Below, piece after piece: positions 38,453-46,953 of a stretch of 64,000 nt of DNA. The stretch covers positions 124,001-188,000 of the forward strand of contig NZ_JACHCN010000008.1 of NCBI RefSeq assembly GCF_014205795.1. The letters run 5' to 3'. The notes below the pieces were generated by a model. That model saw only the letters and a program-made list of their open reading frames with translations. It was not told the origin of the DNA and did no database searches. Positions within the stretch are counted from its first letter, which is position 1. The number at the start of each line of letters is the position of its first letter. Position numbers and translations under genes: made by a program. The DNA comes from Rhodanobacter sp. MP7CTX1 (GTDB taxonomy: Bacteria > Pseudomonadota > Gammaproteobacteria > Xanthomonadales > Rhodanobacteraceae).

Positions 38453-39574
38453 TTGAAACTCCTGTTCACCAATTTCCATGACGACGATGGAGGCGGCCAT
38501 ACGACCTATGTGCTGACCCTGGCCAAGGCGCTTGCGAAACGGCATCAGGTGCACGTGGCGGCCCCGCCGACCAGTCGACTGCATCAGGAAACAAACGTGT
38601 TGCCCGGCGTGCACGCCTGGGCACAACCGTTCCCGAATGGCCTGAACAAGCTGGCCGCACGTCGCCGCGCGCGCAAACAGTTGGCAGCGCTGCTGCGTGA
38701 GTACGATTTTGATCTGGTGCATGTCGCCGGTTCCGCCGACCATCGGTTGGTTATCGCGGCCATGCAGGGGCTGGCGCGCCGGCCGCGGATCGTGTTGACC
38801 AAGCACAACTCCAAGCCGATGACCGGGATAGGGCATTGGTGGCGTGCGCGGCGCGGCACGGATGCGGTGATTGCGGTTAGCGACTTCACCTACCGGGCGC
38901 TGGCGGTTTCGTCGTACCGGCGCTGCCTGTTGGCAACCGTGCACAACGGCGTGGATATCGAGCATTTTTCGCCCTGGCCAGCCGAGGCGGCGAGCGCGCA
39001 ACGGCAACGCTGGGTCGGTGAACGGCCGGTGCTGTTGTTGGGCAGCAACGCCGGCACGGCAAGCTACAAGGGCTGGATGGATCTGGTCGAGGCGTTGGCG
39101 TTGTTGCCGCTGGATCAGCGCGCGCAGGTGCATCTGCTGATAGCAGGCAAGCCACCGGAAGCGGCTTCGCATCAACGCATCGCTGAGCTGGGGCTGACCG
39201 AACAGGTGCATTTCCCCGGGTTGCTTGCGGATGTGCGACCCGCTGTGGCTGCGATCGATGCCGGCTTTGTGCTGTCCTGGGGAGTGGAGACGATCTCGTT
39301 CGCCTGCCGCGAAATGATGGCGATGGGCAAGCCGGTGCTGGTCAGTGAGTACGCGGGCCTGCCCGAGAACATCCGTCCGGATGCCGATGGCTGGCCGGTG
39401 CCGCCACGCAACCCTCCGGCCATCGCCCAGATGCTGCAGCGGTTGTTGCAGCAGCGCAGCAGGTTGCCGGCTATGGGCGTAGCGGCTCGCCAGCATGCCG
39501 AGGAAGCGTTTGGGTTACCCCGCTTCGTCGAGCGCACCGAAGCGGTCTATGAGCAATTGCTCGGGACGCGCTGA
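38453..39574 (+). CDS. Glycosyltransferase family 1/4 (GT-B)
   Basis: I place the start at TTG 38453, because family members begin (M)KLLFTNFHDDDGGGHTTYVL; an ATG at 38360 would add 31 residues of unusual composition. The N-terminal half shows GGGHTTYVLTLAKALAKRHQ and the C-terminal half LLLGSNAGTASYKGWMDLVE and AGFVLSWGVETISFACREMM, typical of GT-B enzymes. It is divergent from the ligase gene and convergent with the next ArnT-like gene. Probably takes part in LPS core assembly. Confidence 0.82.
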   Translation: MKLLFTNFHDDDGGGHTTYVLTLAKALAKRHQVHVAAPPTSRLHQETNVLPGVHAWAQPFPNGLNKLAARRRARKQLAALLREYDFDLVHVAGSADHRLVIAAMQGLARRPRIVLTKHNSKPMTGIGHWWRARRGTDAVIAVSDFTYRALAVSSYRRCLLATVHNGVDIEHFSPWPAEAASAQRQRWVGERPVLLLGSNAGTASYKGWMDLVEALALLPLDQRAQVHLLIAGKPPEAASHQRIAELGLTEQVHFPGLLADVRPAVAAIDAGFVLSWGVETISFACREMMAMGKPVLVSEYAGLPENIRPDADGWPVPPRNPPAIAQMLQRLLQQRSRLPAMGVAARQHAEEAFGLPRFVERTEAVYEQLLGTR

Positions 39575-39582
39575 GCTTTCGT

Positions 39583-41295
39583 TCAATCGGTTGAATCGTT
39601 GTCGTCAGTACTCGGTACGCAACCGGGCACGACGGCATCGGCCTTGAACATCCACCACGCGCGGCGGTTGGCCAGCCCGACATAGGTGGCTCGCCGGCGA
39701 TCCACACATCGGCCCATGGCGTCGTCGAGGCTGAAGATCCAGCGCTGCGTCGGGGCGGCCTGCAACCAAGCGATGGCGTCGACATACTGCTGCGGCCAGG
39801 GCTTCAGGAAACCAAATTCGGTGACCGGACCCTGCGCCATCAGCAGGTTCTGCTCTTTCCAAGCGAGCAGGCCGATCGTCGCTTCGGGCCCGGCGATGGC
39901 GCGTGCGCGAACCATCACATCAAGCGCCGAACGGTCACCGTTGAGCATCGGGTAGCCCCATAGGCCATACAGCGGCCACAGGACGGCAGCGAACAGCAGC
40001 CAGCCCAGCGGCGCGCGCTGCACCCGGGTCAGTGCGACGATGAGCAAGCCGGCCAGTCCCACAGTCAGCAACAGCCACCAGATGTGCGGGTTCAAGCTTT
40101 GTTCGAGCTGGACCGCCCAGGTTGGATGCTTGCGGATCGCCCATGTAGCGGCGATGGTCGAGGCGATACCCAGCAGCAGGGTCAGCGCGAAGATCGACAG
40201 GCGCACGCCGCGCCGACGCAGCAGGCCAGGCAGCAGCGGGGCGAGCACCAGTGCGGTCATCGGCAGCAGCGGCAGGATATAAACATCGCGCTTGCCCGGG
40301 CTAATCGAAAAGAACAGCAGCAACAGCACGGCCCAGCCCAGCGGCAGCAGAAAGCGCGCATCGCGACGCTTGATCCGTCGCCACCATGCCGGCAAAGCCC
40401 ATGGCAACAGCAGCGACAACGGCAGCCAGTCGAACGCGATGATGCCGAGGAAATAAAACGGCGAATGGAAATGCGCCGACGGTGCCGCGTAGCGATGCAC
40501 GGTCTGACCAAACAGGATGTTCTGCACGTAGGCGGCGTGCTGCAAATCCCCGTCGGCACGTGCGGCAAGCAGCATCGGCACCAGCCACGCCAGGATTGGC
40601 ACGAAGAACAGCGCCAATCCGCCAGCCCAGCGCCAGCCCCCGGTGGGTATGGCGAGCTGATGCCAGTGGCTCCGCCGCGCAAAGACATAGGGAATCAACA
40701 GCAGCAGCGCCAGCACGCCGACGCCCTTGGTCGCCACGCCGACACCTGCGAAAAAACAACCCAGTGCAAACCAACGCCACGATGGTCCCAGCAGCAGATG
40801 ACGCAGCAGGCCGTAGTTGGCCAGCGTGATCCAGCCCAGCAGCAGCGGATCGATCTGCGCATCGCGCATCTGGTAGGTGAAGTGGATGGTGACCAGCAGC
40901 GTCGCCGCCGCAAGCAGCGCGCTGCGGTGATTCCAGAGACGGCGCGCCAGGTCATAGACCAGCGCCAGCACGCCCAGGCCCGCGGCGAGCGACGGCAGCA
41001 TGAAGGCCACGCGCCAGTTGCCGGTGAGCATGAAGGCCAGCGCCTGCAGCCACATGAAGACTGGCGGCTTGTCCGGGTACAGCTCGTTACCGCGATGCGG
41101 GAACAGCCACTGGCCGTGTTCGACCATCAGCCGCGCGACCAGGGCGAAGCGCGGCTCGTCCGATGGCCATGGATCACGCAAGCCGATGCCGACACCCAGC
41201 ACCAGCAACGCGAACAGCGCGAACAAGAGCAATTCCCAGCGGGCACTGCGCAACCACAGCGGACGCGCTTGGGACAGGGGGGTGTAGGGCTTCAC
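39583..41295 (-). CDS. ArnT-like GT39/GT83 membrane glycosyltransferase
   Basis: I choose GTG 41295 (VKPYTPLSQARPLW...), leaving 570 aa; a TTG at 41340 is the longer alternative. It has about 12 membrane helices and the first-loop motif RDPWPSDEPRFALVARLMVE plus NELYPDKPPVFMWLQALAFM, the diagnostic ArnT pattern (Asp-Glu and the KPP segment). It transfers a sugar from a polyprenyl carrier to lipid A or core on the periplasmic face. It ends 9 bp from the convergent GT1 gene, so transcripts meet. Confidence 0.87.
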   Translation of the reverse strand: MKPYTPLSQARPLWLRSARWELLLFALFALLVLGVGIGLRDPWPSDEPRFALVARLMVEHGQWLFPHRGNELYPDKPPVFMWLQALAFMLTGNWRVAFMLPSLAAGLGVLALVYDLARRLWNHRSALLAAATLLVTIHFTYQMRDAQIDPLLLGWITLANYGLLRHLLLGPSWRWFALGCFFAGVGVATKGVGVLALLLLIPYVFARRSHWHQLAIPTGGWRWAGGLALFFVPILAWLVPMLLAARADGDLQHAAYVQNILFGQTVHRYAAPSAHFHSPFYFLGIIAFDWLPLSLLLPWALPAWWRRIKRRDARFLLPLGWAVLLLLFFSISPGKRDVYILPLLPMTALVLAPLLPGLLRRRGVRLSIFALTLLLGIASTIAATWAIRKHPTWAVQLEQSLNPHIWWLLLTVGLAGLLIVALTRVQRAPLGWLLFAAVLWPLYGLWGYPMLNGDRSALDVMVRARAIAGPEATIGLLAWKEQNLLMAQGPVTEFGFLKPWPQQYVDAIAWLQAAPTQRWIFSLDDAMGRCVDRRRATYVGLANRRAWWMFKADAVVPGCVPSTDDNDSTD

Positions 41296-41426
41296 GGCTG
41301 AGCGGGTTCCATCAGCGGACGGGCAGCAATACAAAGACAAAGATGAGCCGACAAGCGCCCGGTCCGAAAATCAGAGCGCTCTGCGCGGCAGCGTCGACAC
41401 GGTGTCACGTCCGGCTTAGTCCTTCC

Positions 41427-42728
41427 TTAAAGACGCTTCTGCAGAACAGCGTAGTACATCCCGTCCAGATCGCCGTCGCCAGGCAGGATCTGCCAGCCAA
41501 CCGCAGCGGCGCGTCCGACCGGCAGCGTGAACGCCACGGGTTGTGCATCGGGCTGCGCGGCCAGCAGTTCGCCTACGATCGCCTCGTTCTCTGCGCGCAG
41601 CACGGAGCAGGTGATGTAGACCAGTCGCCCGCCCGGGGCCAGCAGCGGCCACAGTGCCGACAGGATCCGGCGTTGCTGTTCGTGCATGGTGGCGATGTCG
41701 CTTTCGCGCCGATGCAGACGTACATCCGGCCGCCGTCGCAAAACACCGGTGGCCGAGCAGGGCGCATCGATCAGGATTCGGTCGAATGGCTGGCGCTTCC
41801 ACCAGCCGGCCGGGGCACCCGCATCACCGATCACCACCTTGGCATTCAGTCGCAGCCGCATCAGGTTCTGGCTGATCCGTTCGGCGCGTTTGGGATCGGA
41901 CTCCAGCGCGGTCAAATCGATTTCCGCGCGTTCAAGCAAATGGCAGGCCTTGCCACCCGGTGCGGCGCAGGCGTCCAGCACGCGCAGTCCATCCCTGAGA
42001 TCGGCCAGATCAGCGGCCACTTGCGCGGCGCCGTCCTGCACGGCGAATGCGCCGTCCTCGAAGCCGGGCATGCGCGTGACATCGGTGCTGTGTGGCAGCA
42101 CCAGTGCGTCAGCCAGCCATGGATGGGCGGTTGCCGCGTAGCCGGCGGCCTGCAATTGCTCAATCAATGCCGACCGCTCGCTGCGCTGGCGATTGACGCG
42201 CAGCATCAGCGGCGGTTCGCGATTGTCGGCGGCCATCACCGTCTCGGCCTCGGCCGGCCAGTCGCGGGTCAGCGCGGAGGCCAGCCATGCCGGATGCGCG
42301 TGGCGCGTCTGTGGCTTGGCGTCGAGTTTGGCCAGCAGGGTTTCGCGCTCACGCTGCCAGCGACGCAGTACGGCGTTGACCAGTCCGGCCAGCTGCGGCC
42401 GCTGCAAGGCGCGCACGGCTTCGACCGTCGCTGCCACCGCGGCGTAGTCCTGCAGCTGGAGGACTTCCAGCTGCACCAGCCCCAGTACCAGCAGTGCGTG
42501 GACCGCCGGATCCTTGTGGCGCAGGGACTTTTCCAGCAGCCCGTCGATGGCGGCGTCGAAGCGCAGCCACCAGCGTGCGCCTTCACTGAGCAGTGCCATC
42601 AGCAGCGCGCGATCGCGTGGATCACGCAGCCGTGGTGCGTTGCGCTCCATCACGTCGCGCAACGAGGCGCCGCGCATGGCGACTTCGGACAGTGCCCTGG
42701 CGGCCAGTGCGCGGGTATCGGTGGTCAT
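41427..42728 (-). CDS. rsmB: 16S rRNA (cytosine-967-C5)-methyltransferase RsmB
   Basis: The 433-aa protein has an N-terminal NusB-like helical domain (residues about 1-140) and a C-terminal Rossmann methyltransferase with the SAM motif [17 protein letters not shown] and the two catalytic cysteines in [12 protein letters not shown] and [14 protein letters not shown]. It methylates C967 of 16S rRNA. The stop of fmt upstream overlaps this start by 4 bp, forming a def-fmt-rsmB operon, the classical order. Confidence 0.97.
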   Translation of the reverse strand: MTTDTRALAARALSEVAMRGASLRDVMERNAPRLRDPRDRALLMALLSEGARWWLRFDAAIDGLLEKSLRHKDPAVHALLVLGLVQLEVLQLQDYAAVAATVEAVRALQRPQLAGLVNAVLRRWQRERETLLAKLDAKPQTRHAHPAWLASALTRDWPAEAETVMAADNREPPLMLRVNRQRSERSALIEQLQAAGYAATAHPWLADALVLPHSTDVTRMPGFEDGAFAVQDGAAQVAADLADLRDGLRVLDACAAPGGKACHLLERAEIDLTALESDPKRAERISQNLMRLRLNAKVVIGDAGAPAGWWKRQPFDRILIDAPCSATGVLRRRPDVRLHRRESDIATMHEQQRRILSALWPLLAPGGRLVYITCSVLRAENEAIVGELLAAQPDAQPVAFTLPVGRAAAVGWQILPGDGDLDGMYYAVLQKRL

Positions 42729-43693
42729 CGGGTGCGCAGCTCGGGTCGTGCGTTGAGATAGTCGATCGCGCCGATACGCTTGCCGCCAGCACGCTGCAAC
42801 GCGGTGACGCGCAATGCGCCCAGACCACAGGCGAGGTCGATGCCGTCGCGGCTGGCGGCCAGCACGCTGCCGGGAGTGGCGTGGTGATCGACTTCAATGG
42901 CGCGCGCGGCCCAGATGCGCAATGGCTCGCCGGCGATTTCGCCCTCGGCAACCGGCCATGGATCGAAGGCGCGCACCTGGCGTTCCAGTTCGAGCGCCGG
43001 TCGGCTGAAGTCGAGCTTTGCTTCGGCTTTGTCCAGCTTGTGCGCATACACGACGCCGGCCTCGACCTGAGGTTGGGCGATCAACGATTCGCCGGCCAGC
43101 AGCCGGGTCAGGCCTTCGGCCAGTGCTTCGGCACCCAGGACGGACAGGCGATCGTGCAGCGACCCGCCGGTATCGTCGCGGGTAATTGGCGTGCGGCGTT
43201 CCAGCAGCACCGGGCCAGTGTCCAGGCCTGCTTCCATCTGCATCAGGTCGACGCCGCTTTCGGTATCGCCGGCGAGGATTGCGCGCTGTATGGGCGCGGC
43301 ACCGCGCCAGCGCGGCAACAGGCTGGCGTGCACGTTCCAGCAGCCGCGGCGCGGAATGGCCAGCACCTTGCGCGGCAGGATCAGGCCGTAGGCGACCACC
43401 ACCAGCAGATCAAGCCGGTATGCCGCCAGGGCCTGCTGCGCCTCGGCGGATTTCAATGATTCGGGTTGTTCGACCGGGATACCGGCTGCCAGTGCGGCCT
43501 GCTTGACCGGGCTGGGCGTGAGCTTGCGGCCGCGTCCCGCGGGTCGGTCGGGCTGGGTATAGACGGCGACCACGTCGGCGCCGCTGGCACGGCAGGCTTC
43601 CAGACAGGGGACGGAAAACTCCGGCGTGCCTGCAAATACCACTCGCAGAGGTGTTCCGCGCAAGCCCGACGGGCTTAATGGCGAACTACTCAA
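42725..43693 (-). CDS. fmt: Methionyl-tRNA formyltransferase Fmt
   Basis: The 322-aa protein matches Fmt throughout: [20 protein letters not shown], the catalytic-loop [20 protein letters not shown] with Asn-His, and [19 protein letters not shown]. It formylates initiator Met-tRNA using 10-formyl-THF. The C-terminal OB-type domain is present. It overlaps both neighbours by 4 bp (def upstream, rsmB downstream). Confidence 0.97.
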   Translation of the reverse strand: MSSSPLSPSGLRGTPLRVVFAGTPEFSVPCLEACRASGADVVAVYTQPDRPAGRGRKLTPSPVKQAALAAGIPVEQPESLKSAEAQQALAAYRLDLLVVVAYGLILPRKVLAIPRRGCWNVHASLLPRWRGAAPIQRAILAGDTESGVDLMQMEAGLDTGPVLLERRTPITRDDTGGSLHDRLSVLGAEALAEGLTRLLAGESLIAQPQVEAGVVYAHKLDKAEAKLDFSRPALELERQVRAFDPWPVAEGEIAGEPLRIWAARAIEVDHHATPGSVLAASRDGIDLACGLGALRVTALQRAGGKRIGAIDYLNARPELRTR

Positions 43694-44199
43694 GCAGTGG
43701 CCGCCTGTTTACGCTGCTTTTCCAGTCGCTTGAGCAGTAGCGTGCGTTTCAGCGCGGACAAGTAGTCGACAAATACCTTGCCGTCCAGATGGTCGAGCTC
43801 GTGCTGAATGCACACTGCCAGCGGCCCTTCGACCTCGACGATGATCTCCTGACCATCAACGTCCTGCGCCCGGACCTTCACCTTCAGCGCGCGGGTCACG
43901 TCGGCGTACAGGCCGGGAAACGACAGACAGCCTTCCTGATAGACCTGCGAGCCTTCCTTTTCGATGATCTGGGCATTGATCAGCGCCAGCGGATGCTCGC
44001 GGTCATCGCTCATGTCGGCGACCAGCACCCGCTGGTGCACGTCGACCTGGGTCGCGGCCAGTCCGACGCCATTGGCGGCGTACATGGTTTCAAACATGTC
44101 CGCGACCAGCTGTTTGAGCTTCGCATCAAACGTGTGCACCGGTTCGGCACGAGTGCGCAGGCGGGGGTCGGGGAATTCGAGAATGGATAGTTGGGACAT
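43690..44199 (-). CDS. def: Peptide deformylase Def
   Basis: The 169-aa protein shows the three PDF motifs: [16 protein letters not shown] and [12 protein letters not shown], which provide the Cys and two His metal ligands and the catalytic Glu. It removes the formyl group from nascent proteins and acts with the neighbouring fmt. It is divergent from the LysM protein gene; the 188 bases between them (44200-44387) hold both promoters and no gene. Confidence 0.97.
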   Translation of the reverse strand: MSQLSILEFPDPRLRTRAEPVHTFDAKLKQLVADMFETMYAANGVGLAATQVDVHQRVLVADMSDDREHPLALINAQIIEKEGSQVYQEGCLSFPGLYADVTRALKVKVRAQDVDGQEIIVEVEGPLAVCIQHELDHLDGKVFVDYLSALKRTLLLKRLEKQRKQAATA

Positions 44200-44387
44200 G
44201 CAATCACCTCGGCGTCAAAAATGCGGGCGGCTTGGTAAAAATGCCACCCCGACGCGATCTAGAATGTTTCTCATTGTACGTCGGCAAGCACGCGAGTGCA
44301 GACGATTTTTGCCAACTGAGACCTGTTGCGCGTGTTAACCATTCGGTTACACTCGACCGAGCATCTGGGGAAGGGGGATTCCCGTCA

Positions 44388-45539
44388 ATGATCAGAAAAA
44401 TTATCGTGTTGCTGGCCGGCATGCTGGTCACCGTGGCCGTCTATGCGGCTGGCGTGCAGCTACGGACTAATCATCCCGACAGCTACGTCGTGCGCCGCGG
44501 CGACACCTTGTGGGATATCTCCGCCAAATTCCTGTCCAAGCCATGGCTTTGGCCGGAGATCTGGCAGGCCAATCCCCAGGTCCGCAATCCGCACCTGATC
44601 TACCCCGGGGACGTGCTCAATCTGTCCTTTATCAACGGGCCACGACTGACGCTGCAGCAACAAGTGCGCGTTGAAACCGAAGCCGTACCGGCGATCCCCT
44701 TGTCCGAGCTGCGCATGTTCCTGAAGGAAATGCGGGTCATGGACTCGAACGCCGTCAGTGCCGCGCCGTACGTGGTTGGCCTGGAAGAAGGCCAGTTGCG
44801 TGCCACGGTCGGCCAGAACCTTTATGTGCGCGGCCTGCAGGGTGCACCGGGCCAGCGCTGGGCGATCGTGCGGCCGAGCCATGTATTCCGTGGTTATGAC
44901 CAGGACGATGCGGAGAACGCCGATCTGGTCGGCCATGACCTGGACAGCGATGCCGCCATGGTCACTTCGCCATGGCATGAAGATTCCCGCGTCAGCACGC
45001 AGACGATGTGGTCCCACGACGACCACATCCATCACACGCGTGGTCAGGATCTCGGGGTCGAAGTCAGCGTGATTGGTACGGCCGAAACGCTGCGTATGGG
45101 CGATCCGTCAACCTTGCTGCTGCTCGGTTCGACCAGTGAAATCCGCAGTGGCGACCGCATCATGCCGATTGATGATGCGCCGTACGACGCTTACTACTAT
45201 CCGCACGCGCCGAAGTCGGTGCCAAACAACGCCCGCGTCATCGCATTTGCCGATGCGCTGGCCGCGGCCGGCTCACGCCAGGTCGTGGTGTTGTCGATCG
45301 GCTCCAAGGACGGTGTCGACAATGGCCAGACTTATGCGATGTACGAGCCGGGCAGCAACATCCACGACGACGTGGCCAGCAACAGCTGGACCCGCGACCT
45401 CGGCAAGCGGGTCACGCTGCCGGATGAGTACGTCGGGCATGTGATGGTGTTCCGCACCTTCGACCGTGTCAGCTACGGCTTGATCATGGATGGCTTGCGC
45501 CCGATCGAAAAAGGCGACCGCCTGCGTCTGCCGGAGTAG
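44388..45539 (+). CDS. LysM-domain cell-wall protein
   Basis: The protein has 383 aa from ATG 44388 with a GGGGAAGGGGG purine run upstream; a longer frame from 44232 lacks a signal. The N-terminus (MIRKIIVLLAGMLVTVAVYA) is a signal or anchor. The LysM motif (SYVVRRGDTLWDISAKFLSK to HLIYPGDVLNL) is at about residues 32-80 and binds peptidoglycan. The rest has two repeated barrel-like regions without a named domain. LysM proteins of this type stand beside dprA and def in many gammaproteobacteria; the role is unknown. Confidence 0.9.
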   Translation: MIRKIIVLLAGMLVTVAVYAAGVQLRTNHPDSYVVRRGDTLWDISAKFLSKPWLWPEIWQANPQVRNPHLIYPGDVLNLSFINGPRLTLQQQVRVETEAVPAIPLSELRMFLKEMRVMDSNAVSAAPYVVGLEEGQLRATVGQNLYVRGLQGAPGQRWAIVRPSHVFRGYDQDDAENADLVGHDLDSDAAMVTSPWHEDSRVSTQTMWSHDDHIHHTRGQDLGVEVSVIGTAETLRMGDPSTLLLLGSTSEIRSGDRIMPIDDAPYDAYYYPHAPKSVPNNARVIAFADALAAAGSRQVVVLSIGSKDGVDNGQTYAMYEPGSNIHDDVASNSWTRDLGKRVTLPDEYVGHVMVFRTFDRVSYGLIMDGLRPIEKGDRLRLPE

Positions 45540-45644
45540 TGATCGGCTAACGATCAGGCCACGACGCCGATCGGTATTTTCCTACAGTACGGCGCGGTCT
45601 CACCGCGCCGTTTCTGTTTGCACCCAGTCCCTAAACTGCAACGC

Positions 45645-46814
45645 ATGAACGACATGGATGAACTGCGTGCGTGGCTGATTGCCTTGCGCATGCCCGGCCT
45701 TGGGCCGGCTGGATTGCGCGAGCGGCTGGATGCGGCGCAGGGTGATATTGGGCGCGCGCTGACAGGTCTGCGGGCTCATGCGGCAACGCTCGGCGAGCCG
45801 GCACGGGTATGGCTGGATCAACCTGACGAGGCGCGGTTGGCGGCTGATATGGCCTGGCTGGCTGAGCCGAGCCATCGCTTGCTGCGTTGTACCGAGGCGG
45901 ATTTTCCGCCGCAACTGGAAAATATTCCCCTGCCGCCGGCGGCGCTGTTCGTTGTCGGCGACGCCAGCCTGCTGCTGTATCCACAGGTGGCGATTGTCGG
46001 CGCACGCAACGCCAGCGCGTCCGGGCTGGCGCATGCCCGCGCGTTTGCCTGCGCGCTGGCGCAGGCCGGGTTTGCCATCACCAGCGGCATGGCCGACGGC
46101 ATCGACGGCGCGGCCCACAGGGCGGCGCTGGATGCCGGTGCCATGACGCTGGCCGTGGTGGGTACCGGGCCGGACAGGGTCTACCCGCGCAAACATCACG
46201 CGCTGGCGCAGCGGATCGGCGCGCAAGGCGCCCTGGTCAGCGAGTTTCCGCCTGGCACGGCGGCGCGTGCCGATCATTTTCCACGACGCAACCGGATCAT
46301 CTCCGGGCTGGCGCTGGGTACGCTGGTGGTCGAGGCAGGCCTGCAATCCGGCTCGCTGATCACGGCGCGGCTGGCTGGCGAACAGGGGAGGGAGGTGTTC
46401 GCGCTGCCCGGCTCGATCCATAATCCGCTCGCCCGCGGTTGCCATCGTCTGATTCGTGATGGGGTTCGACTGGTGGAAAGTCCCTCCGAGATTATCGAGA
46501 CATTGGCGCCGGCAGCGCGCATGCTTGGTGGTGAACTGGCGGCCCGGTTGTCGGCGAAAACCGACAGCCATGTGAGTCAGTCGATGGCTGCAAACGGCAA
46601 TTCCGTCACTTCAACGGTACGCCCATCGTGGCGGGAAGATCCTGAATATCGCCGATTATGGGCCGCTATTGGCCATGAACCAGCGACGTTGGACGAACTT
46701 GCCTTGCGCACCGGAAACTCGGCAGCGGCACTGTCAGGGATGTTGTTAATGTTGGAACTGGAGGTCCGTGTCGAGAGTTTGCCAGGCAACCGCTACCAGC
46801 GATTGCCGGACTGA
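45645..46814 (+). CDS. dprA: DNA-processing protein DprA (Smf)
   Basis: The protein has 389 aa from ATG 45645 (another ATG 9 bp later is possible). An N-terminal helical domain is followed by the Rossmann-like DprA core: VAIVGARNASASGLAHARAF, GFAITSGMADGIDGAAHRAA, VVGTGPDRVYPRKHHALAQR and FPPGTAARADHFPRRNRIIS. A short winged-helix region closes the protein (residues about 325-389). DprA loads RecA on single strands taken up during natural transformation, so competence is possible in this organism. No ribosome site stands out. Confidence 0.95.
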   Translation: MNDMDELRAWLIALRMPGLGPAGLRERLDAAQGDIGRALTGLRAHAATLGEPARVWLDQPDEARLAADMAWLAEPSHRLLRCTEADFPPQLENIPLPPAALFVVGDASLLLYPQVAIVGARNASASGLAHARAFACALAQAGFAITSGMADGIDGAAHRAALDAGAMTLAVVGTGPDRVYPRKHHALAQRIGAQGALVSEFPPGTAARADHFPRRNRIISGLALGTLVVEAGLQSGSLITARLAGEQGREVFALPGSIHNPLARGCHRLIRDGVRLVESPSEIIETLAPAARMLGGELAARLSAKTDSHVSQSMAANGNSVTSTVRPSWREDPEYRRLWAAIGHEPATLDELALRTGNSAAALSGMLLMLELEVRVESLPGNRYQRLPD

Positions 46815-46953
46815 GCGCCGCGTGCGGGACGGTGTTTGTCCAGCGGTTACGTAGGAATACGGGCTTGACAGTCGTTGGCGCGGCGTGGTTTCAACTATAT
46901 ATAGATGTCCGGCGCCTCAAGCGCCGGTGGTTCGCTTCTGGAAATCCAGCTTC

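Noticed and set aside
40084..42761. Long plus-strand frames (405 and 532 codons) across the ArnT-like and rsmB genes
   Set aside because: Gln/Arg-rich low-complexity translations antisense to clear membrane and methyltransferase proteins.
46863..46908. TTGACA and TATATATAG before topA as a sigma-70 promoter
   Set aside because: The two boxes are about 25 bp apart, too far for one promoter; either box alone is weak evidence.
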